Source of the DNA: Rhodoplanes sp049284695
GTDB taxonomy: Bacteria > Pseudomonadota > Alphaproteobacteria > Rhizobiales > Xanthobacteraceae
Direction: 5' to 3'
Length of the DNA: 22,694 nucleotides
Assembly: GCA_049284695.1 (NCBI GenBank)
Contig: JBAPYK010000224.1
Location: forward strand, 1-22,694
Part shown: positions 15,778-22,694 of the stretch, in pieces
How positions within the stretch are numbered: position 1 is the first letter of the stretch
How the letters are laid out: each line of letters opens with the position of its first letter
Program-made: the position numbers and the translations under genes
Notes under the pieces: model-generated
Databases searched by the model: none
The model's input: only the letters and a program-made list of their open reading frames with translations
What the model was told of the DNA's origin: nothing

Positions 15778-15811
15778 GCGTCGAGCGCTTCTTTGCGGAG
15801 GCGCTCGACGC
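15778..15811 (+). terminator. Perfect 11-bp stem-loop after the ACP-like gene
   Basis: GCGTCGAGCGC (15778-15788) and GCGCTCGACGC (15801-15811) are perfectly complementary, with a 12-nt loop. It lies 21 bp after the ACP-like stop, a good place for a 3' end, but there is no U-tract. The remaining gap to the NAD synthetase gene (to 16023) has short frames on both strands that I do not regard as genes. Confidence 0.4.
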
Positions 15812-16023
15812 TGGCGCGCGATACCGACCCGCCCGGTCGGGCGGTCCGTTGATGTCGCGCCTGTCCAGGCCGCTTGGGGCTTACCGTGCTTCCGCCGACC
15901 GCCTTGCGGACTCGCGAGACGGCGTCGATCGGCTGCGCAGGGCGATCAAGCAGGGAGCGGGGCCCGCCTAGCTGCCTGTTCTCCGATTGCGGAAGGCGCA
16001 CCGGGCGCGCTAGACCCTAGCGC

Positions 16024-17781
16024 ATGAACCTTCGCCCGGCCGATCGTCTCGCCATTGCCGCCGCCCAGCTCAATCCGATCGTGGGCGATGTCGCCGGTAA
16101 TGCCGAAAAGCTGCGGCGCGCGCGCCGGCAGGCCGCGGCCGATGGGGCGGACCTTATCGCGCTCCCCGAGCTGTTCATCGCCGGCTATCCGCCCGAGGAT
16201 CTGGTGCTCAAGCCCGCCTTCCAGGCGGCGTGCCGCAGCATGGTGGAGACGCTCGCGCGCGAGACGGCGGACGGCGGTCCCGCGGTGCTGGTCGGCACGC
16301 CCTGGGTCGAGGAGGGGAAGCTATACAACGCCTATTGCCTGCTCGACGGCGGGGAAGTCGCGGCGGTGCGGCTGAAGGTCAATCTGCCGAATTATGGCGT
16401 GTTCGATGAGCGCCGGGTTTTTGCGCCGGGGCAGCCGCCCGGGCCGGTGAGCTTCCGCGGCGTGCGGCTCGGTCTTCCCATCTGCGAGGACATTTGGACC
16501 GAGTGGGGCGATTACGAGGACGTGGTCGAATGCCTCGCCGAGACCGGGTCCGAGCTTCTGATCGTGCCGAACGGCTCGCCCTATAGCCGCGCCAAGGACG
16601 AGGTGAGGCTCAACGTCGCGGTTGCGCGGGCGACCGAAAGCCGCCTGCCGATCGTCTATGTGAACCAAGTCGGCGGGCAGGACGAATTGGTCTTCGACGG
16701 CGCATCGTTCGGTCTGCATGCCGACCATTCACTGGCCTTCCAGCTCCCCGCTTTCCGCGAGAGCGTGACGACGCTGCAATGGGAGCGTCGCAATGACGGT
16801 TGGCGGTGCATTGACGCGCCGGTCGCGGCGATCGAGGAAGGGGAACACGCCGACTATTCCGCCTGCGTGCTTGGCCTGCGCGACTATGTCGACAAGAACG
16901 GCTTTCCCGGCGTCGTGCTCGGGCTCTCCGGCGGCGTCGATTCGGCGCTGTGCGCAGCCATTGCGGTCGACGCGCTTGGGACTAAGCGCGTGCGATGCGT
17001 CATGCTGCCTTATCGGTACACCTCCTCCGAGTCGCTGAGCGACGCCGCTGCGGTCGCGACCGCGCTCGGCGTGCAGTACGACATCGCGCCGATCGCGCCG
17101 GCGGTCGAAGGCCTGGAAGCGGCGATCGCCCCCCTTGTGGCCGGGCTGCCGCGCGACGTGACGGAAGAGAATCTGCAGGCGCGCGCCCGCGGCACGATCC
17201 TCATGGCCATTTCCAACAAGTTCGGCTTGATGGTGGTAACCACGGGCAACAAGTCGGAAATGTCGGTCGGCTACGCGACGCTCTACGGCGACATGAACGG
17301 CGGCTTCAACCCGATCAAGGATCTTTACAAGACCGAGGTGTACCGCCTCGCCGGCCTGCGCAATGACTGGAAGCCGGATTGGGCGCTCGGGCCCGGCGGG
17401 CGCGTCATCCCCGAAAACATTCTCACGCGCGCGCCTACGGCGGAGCTGCGCGAGAACCAGACCGACCAGGACACGCTGCCGCCCTATGGCCTGCTCGACG
17501 GCATCCTGGAACGCCTCGTCGAACGCGAGGAGCCGATCGCGGAGATTGTTGCGCAAGGCTTCGACCGCGACATGGTCGTGCGGGTCGAGCGCATGCTCAA
17601 TCTCGCCGAATACAAGCGCCGCCAGGCCGCCCCCGGCGTTAAAGTGACGCTGAAGAACTTCGGACGCGACCGGCGTTATCCGATCACCAACCGCTTCCGC
17701 GATCCCGGCCTCCCGCTTGCCGAACCTTCCGCGGACACAACGGCCGGCGTCGCTCTCCGCAGTGAAGCGTTCGACCTGTAG
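16024..17781 (+). CDS. nadE: Glutamine-dependent NAD+ synthetase
   Basis: This enzyme makes NAD+ from deamido-NAD+ and ATP, with ammonia from glutamine, as the last step of NAD synthesis. The 585-residue protein has two domains. The N-terminal nitrilase-type glutaminase (residues about 9-260) shows IAAAQLNPIVGD and the Glu-Lys-Cys triad at E49 (ALPELF), K118 (RLKVNLPN) and C154 (PICEDIW). The C-terminal synthetase has the pyrophosphatase loop LGLSGGVDSALCAAIA, then LPYRYTSSESL, TTGNKSEMSVGYATLYGDMN, GGFNPIKDLYKTEVY and RAPTAELRENQTDQD. It appears complete and ends VALRSEAFDL. The ATG at 16024 fits the start of the glutaminase domain. Confidence 0.96.
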   Translation: MNLRPADRLAIAAAQLNPIVGDVAGNAEKLRRARRQAAADGADLIALPELFIAGYPPEDLVLKPAFQAACRSMVETLARETADGGPAVLVGTPWVEEGKLYNAYCLLDGGEVAAVRLKVNLPNYGVFDERRVFAPGQPPGPVSFRGVRLGLPICEDIWTEWGDYEDVVECLAETGSELLIVPNGSPYSRAKDEVRLNVAVARATESRLPIVYVNQVGGQDELVFDGASFGLHADHSLAFQLPAFRESVTTLQWERRNDGWRCIDAPVAAIEEGEHADYSACVLGLRDYVDKNGFPGVVLGLSGGVDSALCAAIAVDALGTKRVRCVMLPYRYTSSESLSDAAAVATALGVQYDIAPIAPAVEGLEAAIAPLVAGLPRDVTEENLQARARGTILMAISNKFGLMVVTTGNKSEMSVGYATLYGDMNGGFNPIKDLYKTEVYRLAGLRNDWKPDWALGPGGRVIPENILTRAPTAELRENQTDQDTLPPYGLLDGILERLVEREEPIAEIVAQGFDRDMVVRVERMLNLAEYKRRQAAPGVKVTLKNFGRDRRYPITNRFRDPGLPLAEPSADTTAGVALRSEAFDL

Positions 17782-17802
17782 ATTCCATCTTGCGGGAACT
17801 AT

Positions 17803-17961
17803 AGCAGGATGTTTTTGGCTTGGCCGTCCCTCACCGGTGGTCATGCTCCGCGAAGGCGGAGCATCCAGTAATCACGGTGAACGTGCGTGTTTACTGGATC
17901 GCCCGCTTGCGCAGGCGATGACGGCAAGAGATTGATCGATTCCACATCAATTCATCCTGCT
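17803..17961 (-). repeat. Palindromic intergenic element, copy 1 (about 160 bp)
   Basis: This element has terminal inverted repeats AGCAGGATG (17803-17811) and CATCCTGCT (17953-17961), inner inverted segments CCAGTAA and TTACTGG, and two hairpins, GCTCCGC-GAAG-GCGGAGC and CGCCCGC-TTGC-GCAGGCG. Its reverse complement aligns along its length with 20080-20240. Shared blocks include GTGGAATC, CAATCT, CCGTCATCG, GATCCAGTAAA, CGTGATTACTGGATG, GCATGACCAC and GGTGAGGG. It fills the gap between nadE and the convergent DUF2865 gene. It encodes nothing and looks like a mobile or dispersed palindromic repeat (MITE- or REP-like). Confidence 0.85.
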
Positions 17962-18063
17962 TCAGCATGCCGGTCGCCGGCTTCGCGCCGTCGCCCGACG
18001 GCTGCATATCGCCAACGGGCGCGCGCGGCGCGCTCGACCGAAGCCGCCTGTTTTGGAAGGCCT

Positions 18064-19104
18064 TTACTTCGCCGGAACGAAAGGCGGGCCGACGGTACGC
18101 ACCGGCGCCGGGAGTAGTTCGGAATCGCCTGACCCCGAGCCCGAAGGCGCTGCCTGCGGTGGCGCCGTGCTAGCGCCCCCCGCACTGGGAATCGGGCGGC
18201 CCTGCGCGTCGTTTCGCGGTTGCGCCATCGCTTTGGAGCTCTCCTCGGTCACGATGACGTCGCCGCGCTGGATCGTCGTATCGTACCCACCGCCGAGCGC
18301 TTCGGCCCAGCTTTGGCCCGGCTTACGGCAGGTGCAGGCCGAGTCGAGCGCCTGCCGGTAACGGAATGCGGTCGGCAAAGAGCGGTAAGGCCTGCCGGCG
18401 AGCGATACCGCCTGGCCGATCTCTTCCCCCGGATTGCGGTGGGTATAGAGGGCCACCTCGGTTGCCGGGCACAAGCGCTGGCAGGTCTGTTCGTCGTCGG
18501 TAAAATGCGAGGCGCTCACCTGGAACGAGATGGGGAAGTAATAGCCGTCACAGGTCCGCACGCACAGCGTGCGATAGGTCGAGGACAGGTAACCGTCCGG
18601 CGCCGGCAGGATCGGGTTGCTGCCGAACAGGCTTGCAAAGAATCCGCGCTGCTGGTTCGCGGCGGCTTGATATTGCGGACCGCAATTGTTCTGGGCGAGC
18701 GCGGCGATCACCGTTTGTCGCTGGCTCTCCAGGTCACCGCCCTGCAAGCGCTGCAGCTCTGCCTGCCGTTGGCTGATACTGGCGCGCATGTCCTGGATTT
18801 GTCCGCCGATCGGCCGGCACTCCGCCGGCTGACTGCTGAACAGCGAGAAAATGCCCACGCTCTCGCAGCCTAGGCGGCGCCACCGGGCGATCAGGCCATC
18901 AAGGTCGGCCTGTTGGCGGTTGATCGCCTCTTCGTAGCGCCTGGCCTGATCTTGCTGGCCGGGGTCGCCGCCCCGATTGATCAGGGCGAGCTGACCTTCG
19001 AGCCGCCCGCAAACCGGGTTGACCGGCGCCTGGGCAAGCGCGCCGCCGCTCAGTGTCGATGCCAAAAGGATCGCTGCGCTAAGCCGGCGATACCCCGCTC
19101 TCAT
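18064..19104 (-). CDS. Secreted DUF2865-domain protein of unknown function
   Basis: This encodes a 346-residue exported protein. A signal peptide is visible (MRAGYRRLSAAILLASTLSGGALA). Residues 50-140 are rich in Gln and charged helices likely to form a coiled coil (QQADLDGLIARW, SISQRQAELQRLQ). The conserved DUF2865 core follows: STYRTLCVRTCDGYYFPIS, DDEQTCQRLCPATEVALYTH, RNPGEEIGQAVSLAGRPY and LPTAFRYRQALDSACTCR, with many paired cysteines that suit an oxidising periplasm. The C-terminal 60 residues are Pro/Gly/Ser-rich. DUF2865 proteins are common in Hyphomicrobiales and have no assigned function. It lies between the two palindromic repeats and is convergent with nadE. Confidence 0.88.
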   Translation of the reverse strand: MRAGYRRLSAAILLASTLSGGALAQAPVNPVCGRLEGQLALINRGGDPGQQDQARRYEEAINRQQADLDGLIARWRRLGCESVGIFSLFSSQPAECRPIGGQIQDMRASISQRQAELQRLQGGDLESQRQTVIAALAQNNCGPQYQAAANQQRGFFASLFGSNPILPAPDGYLSSTYRTLCVRTCDGYYFPISFQVSASHFTDDEQTCQRLCPATEVALYTHRNPGEEIGQAVSLAGRPYRSLPTAFRYRQALDSACTCRKPGQSWAEALGGGYDTTIQRGDVIVTEESSKAMAQPRNDAQGRPIPSAGGASTAPPQAAPSGSGSGDSELLPAPVRTVGPPFVPAK

Positions 19105-19301
19105 CGTGACCCCCGCTGCGCGGCCGGAACGTGAACCGGCCCGATCGTCGCTCCCCGAACAAGCCCTGAAATGGTGTCCAAAGTGTGGACCGTAGAGGGA
19201 GTTAGAGGCCTCAAAGCGCGGGGTTTTCCACCTTCACGCGCGGCCGGCGGTGCGCGCCTCGGTATGGATAGCATCGCGCGCGAAGCGGCGTTGGACGTCA
19301 C

Positions 19302-19937
19302 TTATTCGGCGTCCGGCTGGTTTTCCGGGCGGGCGCGATCGAAAGCCGCGAGTTTCAGGCATTCGGCATCGACGCCTACGATCTTCGGGAAGCGGTCGAG
19401 CGGAACGTTGAACCGGCGCGCGTTGTAAACTTGCGGCGCCAGAACGACGTCGGCGAGCGAAGGCTGCGCGCCGAACGCATAGGGTGCCGGCCGGATCAAA
19501 GGCTCGATCGCCTCGAAGCCGAGCGTGATCCAATGGGCGTACCAGGCGTTGATCTCCGCCTCGGCGTGTCCGAGCTTGCTTCTGAGGTAGTTGAGCGCCG
19601 CGGTGTTGTTGATCGGATGGATGTCGCAGGCGACGATATCGGCAACTGCGCGCACCTGCGCGCGTGCGACCGGGTCGCGCGGCAGGAGGTGCGGCTCGGG
19701 ATGGGTCTCTTCCAGATATTCGATGATCGCGAGCGATTGCGTGAGAACTGCGCCGCTCGGCAGCGCCAAGGCGGGCACCCGCATCTGGGGGTTGATCGCC
19801 CGGTAGTCCGGGGTTTTGTGTTGGCCGCCGTCCTTGCTCAAGTGGATCGGCGCGATCGTATAATCGAGGCCCTTGAGATTGAGCGCGATGCGTACCCGGT
19901 AGGCCGCCGACGACCGGAAAAAAGAATAGAGAGTCAC
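19302..19937 (-). CDS. maiA: Maleylacetoacetate isomerase / zeta-class glutathione S-transferase
   Basis: This enzyme isomerises maleylacetoacetate to fumarylacetoacetate with glutathione in tyrosine/homogentisate breakdown. The 211-residue length is normal. The zeta-class active site YSFFRSSAAYRVRIALNLKG near the N-terminus contains the SSAAYR serines. NPQMRVPAL and TQSLAIIEYLEE (Q-S glutathione contact) follow, then DIHPINN, LNYLRSKLG, and the C-terminal PSLADVVLAPQVYNARRFNV. The start chosen is the GTG at 19937 (VTLYSFF), with GGGAG just upstream. The frame is open to 20153 but that part runs into the palindromic repeat and carries no domain. No homogentisate genes are beside it, so another zeta-GST role is possible. 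Confidence 0.9.
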   Translation of the reverse strand: MTLYSFFRSSAAYRVRIALNLKGLDYTIAPIHLSKDGGQHKTPDYRAINPQMRVPALALPSGAVLTQSLAIIEYLEETHPEPHLLPRDPVARAQVRAVADIVACDIHPINNTAALNYLRSKLGHAEAEINAWYAHWITLGFEAIEPLIRPAPYAFGAQPSLADVVLAPQVYNARRFNVPLDRFPKIVGVDAECLKLAAFDRARPENQPDAE

Positions 19938-20079
19938 ACGAATCTCCCGGATGCGCAGGCGACACCCGAGTGTTCCGTTCGGATCGTTCCGCCGTGCGTG
20001 GGGAAGATGACGGAAAGCGGAATGCGGCGCAACTCGATGGCGACGCCGGGCACACGCTCGCCAAGTCAGCAGCTCTAGC

Positions 20080-20240
20080 GCATGATGAAGACGTGGAATC
20101 CACCAATCTTTCACCGTCATCGTCCGCGAAAGCGGACGATCCAGTAAATACAACCGCTATCCGTGATTACTGGATGCCCCGCCTCCGCGGGGCATGACCA
20201 CTGCGGGTGAGGGTGGAACGACCAAGCCGAATCATCATGC
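20080..20240 (+). repeat. Palindromic intergenic element, copy 2 (about 160 bp, inverted relative to copy 1)
   Basis: Terminal inverted repeats are GCATGATGA (20080-20088) and TCATCATGC (20232-20240). Hairpin A is CGTCCGC-GAAA-GCGGACG at 20121-20138 and hairpin B is ATGCCCCGC with GCGGGGCAT at 20174-20195; inner CCAGTAA and TTACTGG pair across the middle. Compared with copy 1, a stem pair in hairpin A changes T-A to C-G and one in hairpin B changes C-G to T-A, so pairing is kept. The central part from GTCAT to ATGAC is 83 bp in both copies. It lies upstream of the zeta-GST gene and abuts the end of the small secreted-protein gene. Confidence 0.85.
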
Positions 20241-20241
20241 T

Positions 20242-20550
20242 TCAACGCGTGCACTCGATGGCGACGAAGTCGGCGCAGGCCGCGCGGCGGCACCCCTCGT
20301 CAAAATTGGGGCCCCTCCCGGTGATCTCCCCGCGATCGGCCTTCCTGAACGAAACGGCCTGCGCGTACTCGCGGCCTCGGCAGAAGGCGGTTGCGGCTGC
20401 CGTGCCGCACTGCGCGCCGCTGGCGAGGCAGCGGTCGATGCCGTAGCCGTCCGAGTTGTTGGCGATGATGAATATCCGCTTTTCCGCCTGCGCGGCGGGG
20501 AGGGAAGCGATGATCGCGCCAAAGACCGCGACGGCGAACAAGGAACGCAT
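20242..20550 (-). CDS. Small secreted Cys-rich protein, conserved hypothetical
   Basis: This encodes 102 residues with a clear signal peptide, MRSLFAVAVFGAIIASLPAAQA, likely cut after AQA at residue 22. The mature part of about 80 residues starts EKRIFIIANNSDGYGIDRCL and contains six cysteines (CLASGAQC, FCRGRE, EGCRRAACADFVAIEC), probably as disulfides in the periplasm. I recognise the pattern as a conserved hypothetical of Bradyrhizobium-like bacteria but know no function. The start ATG at 20550 is preceded by GTTTTCAGTC with no strong ribosome site. Its end touches palindromic repeat copy 2. Confidence 0.75.
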   Translation of the reverse strand: MRSLFAVAVFGAIIASLPAAQAEKRIFIIANNSDGYGIDRCLASGAQCGTAAATAFCRGREYAQAVSFRKADRGEITGRGPNFDEGCRRAACADFVAIECTR

Positions 20551-20989
20551 GGGCGTGCTCGACTGAAAACGTGCCGGAACGATGGCGGCAGAACAGTAAA
20601 AGCCGCGTTAACCACGCGCTGCGCTGCACTAAGCGCCGGTCACACTCGGGAAATACGGTTACCGGCCGTGGCTTTGGACGAGGCGGTTCCCAGCCGCGGT
20701 TGCGCGGCGGCCTCCGGCCGCGCCCCTTGACGCGGGGCGCCTGCTTCCCCATTGTGCCGGGCATGACCGGCCCCTTCGCCCAGATCGGCATTTGCCGAGG
20801 GATTATTCGCTAGCGTCCAACGCTGGCTGCGGCCGTCTTGTCCTTAATTCACGACAGAACAGACGCCCGGGCTAGCGGTGGCCCGGCGAGCGATGCGGCG
20901 TGCGGCCCGGTTGAACTGGGTACTTGGGGTAAGCGGCGCGCCGATAGGCCACCGTAGGACGTGAAACGACGGAGCGTGGTGCGAACGCG
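20551..20989. other. Divergent intergenic region upstream of cysS
   Basis: No gene is evident. Two hairpins share bases and exclude each other: GCGCGGC (20702-20708) with GCCGCGC (20717-20723), and GCGCCCC (20720-20726) with GGGGCGC (20734-20740). They lie about 250-290 bp before cysS, so whether they are in its leader is unknown. A weak ribosome-like GGAG lies about 16 nt before the cysS start. Confidence 0.4.
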
Positions 20990-22432
20990 ATGGACCTGAA
21001 GCTCTACGATACGCTGACGCGGGAGAAGCGCGTGTTCACGCCGCTCGACCCCGCCAATGTGCGCATGTATGTGTGCGGGCCGACGGTCTACGACTTCGCC
21101 CATATCGGCAATGCGCGCCCGGTCATCGTCTTCGACGTGCTGTTCCGGCTGTTGCGCCACCTCTACGGGCCCGAGCACGTCACCTATGTCCGCAACATCA
21201 CCGACGTGGACGACAAGATCAACGCGCGCGCCGCCGAGCGCCTGACGCAGCGCGGCGAGACCTCCGGCGATCTCAATGCGGAAATCCGCCGGTTGACCGA
21301 GGAGACCTACGCCAATTTCAAGGCCGACGTGGCGGCGCTCGGCTGCCTGCCGCCGACGGTCGAGCCGCGGGCGACCGAGCATATCGAGGAGATGAAAGCG
21401 CTGATCGAACGGCTGGTCGCGTCCGGTCACGCCTATGTCGCCGAGGATCACGTGCTGTTTGCCGTCGCCTCGATGCCCGATTACGGCCGTCTCTCCAAGC
21501 GTCCGCTCGACGAGATGATCGCCGGCGCGCGCGTCGAGGTCGCTCCCTACAAGCGCGACGCGATGGATTTCGTTCTATGGAAGCCGTCGAAGCCGGGCGA
21601 GCCGGCGTGGCCGTCGCCCTGCAGCATCGCTGCGCCCGGCCGGCCGGGCTGGCATATCGAATGTTCGGCGATGTCGGACCATTGGCTGTGGACCAAAGCC
21701 GAGCCGCGTTTGTCTCCGGCGGGACTCGCTTACCCGCATCAGTTCGACATTCACGGCGGCGGCGTGGATCTCGTGTTTCCTCACCATGAGAACGAGATCG
21801 CCCAATCGCGCTGCGCCTTCCATACGCCGGTGATGGCCAATTATTGGATGCACAACGGCTTCCTGATGGTCGAAGGCGAGAAGATGGCGAAGAGCCTGGG
21901 GAATTTCATCACGATCAGGGAGTTGTTGAACGAGTGGCCCGGTGAGGCGATCCGGCTCGCAATGCTGCAGACCCATTACCGCCAGCCGATCAACTGGACG
22001 GAAGCGGGCTTGCGCGAGGCTAGGCGGACGCTCGATCATTGGTATGCATTAACCGCCGACATCGCGCCCGGCCTGTACTGCGCTGACATGCTTGAGGCGC
22101 TCGCCGATGACCTCAACACGCCAAAGGCGCTTGCTGCGCTTCACGAGTTGCGGGCGGGGGCTGCCCACGGAGCCAAAGGGGCGGCAGCCTGCCTCAAAGC
22201 AAGCGCCCACACGGTCGGCTTGCTCCAGCATTCCGCAATCGAATGGTCGGCCTGGCGGCCGCAGTCGCTTGCGGTCGACGAAAAACGCGTTGCAGACTTC
22301 ATCGCCGCACGTAACTCGGCCCGTCAAGCGAAAAACTTCAAGGAAGCCGATCGCATCCGCGACGAACTGCTTGCCATGGGCATCGTGCTCAAGGACACCA
22401 AAGACGGCACCACCTGGGAGGTCGCGCGATGA
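20990..22432 (+). CDS. cysS: Cysteinyl-tRNA synthetase
   Basis: This enzyme charges tRNA-Cys with cysteine in the cytoplasm. The 480-residue class I synthetase has the HIGH-type motif as HIGN (38-41, in YDFAHIGNARP) and KMSKS as KMAKS (298-302, KMAKSLGN). The zinc site has C29 (YVCGPT), C225 (HIECSAM), H265 and E269 (HHENE), and DIHGGG is present. Between C225 and DIHGGG there are about 15 residues more than in E. coli (WLWTKAEPRLSPAG), an insertion I believe is common in related alphaproteobacteria. The C-terminal DALR-like part ends KNFKEADRIRDELLAMGI and TTWEVAR. Start ATG 20990 gives the expected MDLKLYDTLTREK N-terminus. Confidence 0.97.
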   Translation: MDLKLYDTLTREKRVFTPLDPANVRMYVCGPTVYDFAHIGNARPVIVFDVLFRLLRHLYGPEHVTYVRNITDVDDKINARAAERLTQRGETSGDLNAEIRRLTEETYANFKADVAALGCLPPTVEPRATEHIEEMKALIERLVASGHAYVAEDHVLFAVASMPDYGRLSKRPLDEMIAGARVEVAPYKRDAMDFVLWKPSKPGEPAWPSPCSIAAPGRPGWHIECSAMSDHWLWTKAEPRLSPAGLAYPHQFDIHGGGVDLVFPHHENEIAQSRCAFHTPVMANYWMHNGFLMVEGEKMAKSLGNFITIRELLNEWPGEAIRLAMLQTHYRQPINWTEAGLREARRTLDHWYALTADIAPGLYCADMLEALADDLNTPKALAALHELRAGAAHGAKGAAACLKASAHTVGLLQHSAIEWSAWRPQSLAVDEKRVADFIAARNSARQAKNFKEADRIRDELLAMGIVLKDTKDGTTWEVAR

Positions 22433-22455
22433 CCTCGCCGCGCTCGGCGCTCCCT

Positions 22456-22552
22456 CATCCTCCCCTGCGAAGCGGGGGAGGATGGATCGAAACGCTAGGG
22501 CCTCTACCATACGGCGCATCATCCCCCTCTCCCGTTGCACAGGGGAGGATGG
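22456..22552. repeat. Double-hairpin intergenic repeat after cysS
   Basis: The first hairpin is CATCCTCCCC (22456-22465) with GGGGAGGATG (22475-22484), a perfect 10-bp stem. The second is CATCCCCCTCTCCC (22520-22533) with GGGGAGGATGG (22542-22552), imperfect. Together they form a bipartite palindromic repeat unrelated to the 160-bp elements. It resembles dispersed intergenic repeats of Hyphomicrobiales genomes, though only one copy is in this window. It may also end the cysS transcript. Confidence 0.65.
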
Positions 22553-22577
22553 TGGCGTCTTGCGACGAGGCCCACCA

Positions 22578-22694
22578 ATGAGTGCCCAGGCGAAACCGGC
22601 ATACGCGTTGCGGCCGTTTTTGCCGGCCGATGCGCCGCTGCTTGGGGACATCTTCCGCGCCAGCATCGAGGAGCTGACCGGCGAGGACTACAGC
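22578..22694 (+). CDS. GNAT-family acetyltransferase, N-terminal part (runs off the window)
   Basis: The frame from the ATG at 22578 encodes 39 residues to the window end: MSAQAKPAYALRPFLPADAP followed by LLGDIFRASIEELTGEDYS. The pattern ALRPFLPADAPLLGDIFRASIEELTGEDYS is that of the first strand and helix of the GNAT fold (R-P-x3-D-x4-L...). The acetyl-CoA loop would lie beyond the window, so the family call rests on the start only. It lies just after the hairpin repeat behind cysS. Confidence 0.6.
   Translation, partial: MSAQAKPAYALRPFLPADAPLLGDIFRASIEELTGEDYS

Noticed and set aside
15750..16001. Short open frames on both strands between the ACP-like gene and nadE
   Set aside because: The plus and minus frames mirror each other over an inverted repeat, and neither shows a motif or ribosome site.
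16729..17844. 371-codon minus-strand open frame across nadE
   Set aside because: It is antisense to the synthetase domain of nadE. The His/Arg/Asp-rich composition is typical of shadow frames.
19172..19190. Palindrome GTCCA-AAGTG-TGGAC upstream of the DUF2865 gene
   Set aside because: The arms are only 5 bp. With no regulator gene nearby it is not enough to call an operator.
19938..20153. N-terminal extension of the zeta-GST frame
   Set aside because: It runs into palindromic repeat copy 2 and has no domain. The GTG at 19937 has a good ribosome site and gives normal length.
17803..20240. Possible CRISPR-like repeats
   Set aside because: There are only two copies, inverted and over 2 kb apart with genes between them, so it is not a repeat-spacer array.

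Overview
The window is GC-rich DNA that looks like a chromosome segment of an alphaproteobacterium of the order Hyphomicrobiales, probably on the Bradyrhizobium/Xanthobacteraceae side. This rests on the style of the phosphonate cluster, the DUF2865 gene, the small Cys-rich secreted protein, and the palindromic intergenic repeats. The placement is inference, since there is no rRNA or other firm marker gene.

Region 1 (1-2058, minus strand) holds a two-gene operon: a left-handed beta-helix acetyltransferase of the type found in phosphonate clusters, translationally coupled to a PhnM-like amidohydrolase. It is followed by the truncated start of an OprB-type porin that has no signal peptide. Region 2 (2278-11377, plus strand) is a nearly complete C-P lyase operon in the order phnC-phnD*-phnE-phnG-phnH-phnI-phnJ-GNAT-phnK-phnL-phnM. 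The two operons diverge from a 219-bp region. It carries a good Pho box facing the minus operon and a weaker candidate facing phnC, which suggests phosphate-starvation control by PhoB. PhnCDE would import phosphonate. PhnGHIJ with the PhnK and PhnL ATPases would load it onto ATP-derived ribose and cleave the C-P bond. PhnM removes pyrophosphate before the cleavage. Two acetyltransferases of unrelated fold accompany the pathway. phnD carries a frameshift best explained by loss of two bases. No phnF, phnN or phnP is present.

Region 3 (11378-15757) contains an OsmC-family protein, a small alpha/beta hydrolase, a secreted arylsulfatase broken by a second frameshift, and an acyl-carrier-like protein whose phosphopantetheine serine is replaced by glutamine.

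Region 4 (16024-22694) is housekeeping and conserved sequence. It has glutamine-dependent NAD+ synthetase, a secreted DUF2865 protein, a maleylacetoacetate isomerase/zeta-class GST, a small secreted Cys-rich protein, cysteinyl-tRNA synthetase and the start of a GNAT gene. Two inverted copies of a palindromic element of about 160 bp flank the DUF2865-GST pair. Their hairpin stems show compensatory base changes. A different hairpin repeat follows cysS.

I see no prophage, transposase, CRISPR array, tRNA or rRNA. I found no clearly new multi-gene system. The most notable items are the acetyltransferase plus second PhnM unit and the GNAT gene inside the C-P lyase operon, the palindromic element pair, the serine-less ACP, and the two frameshifts.
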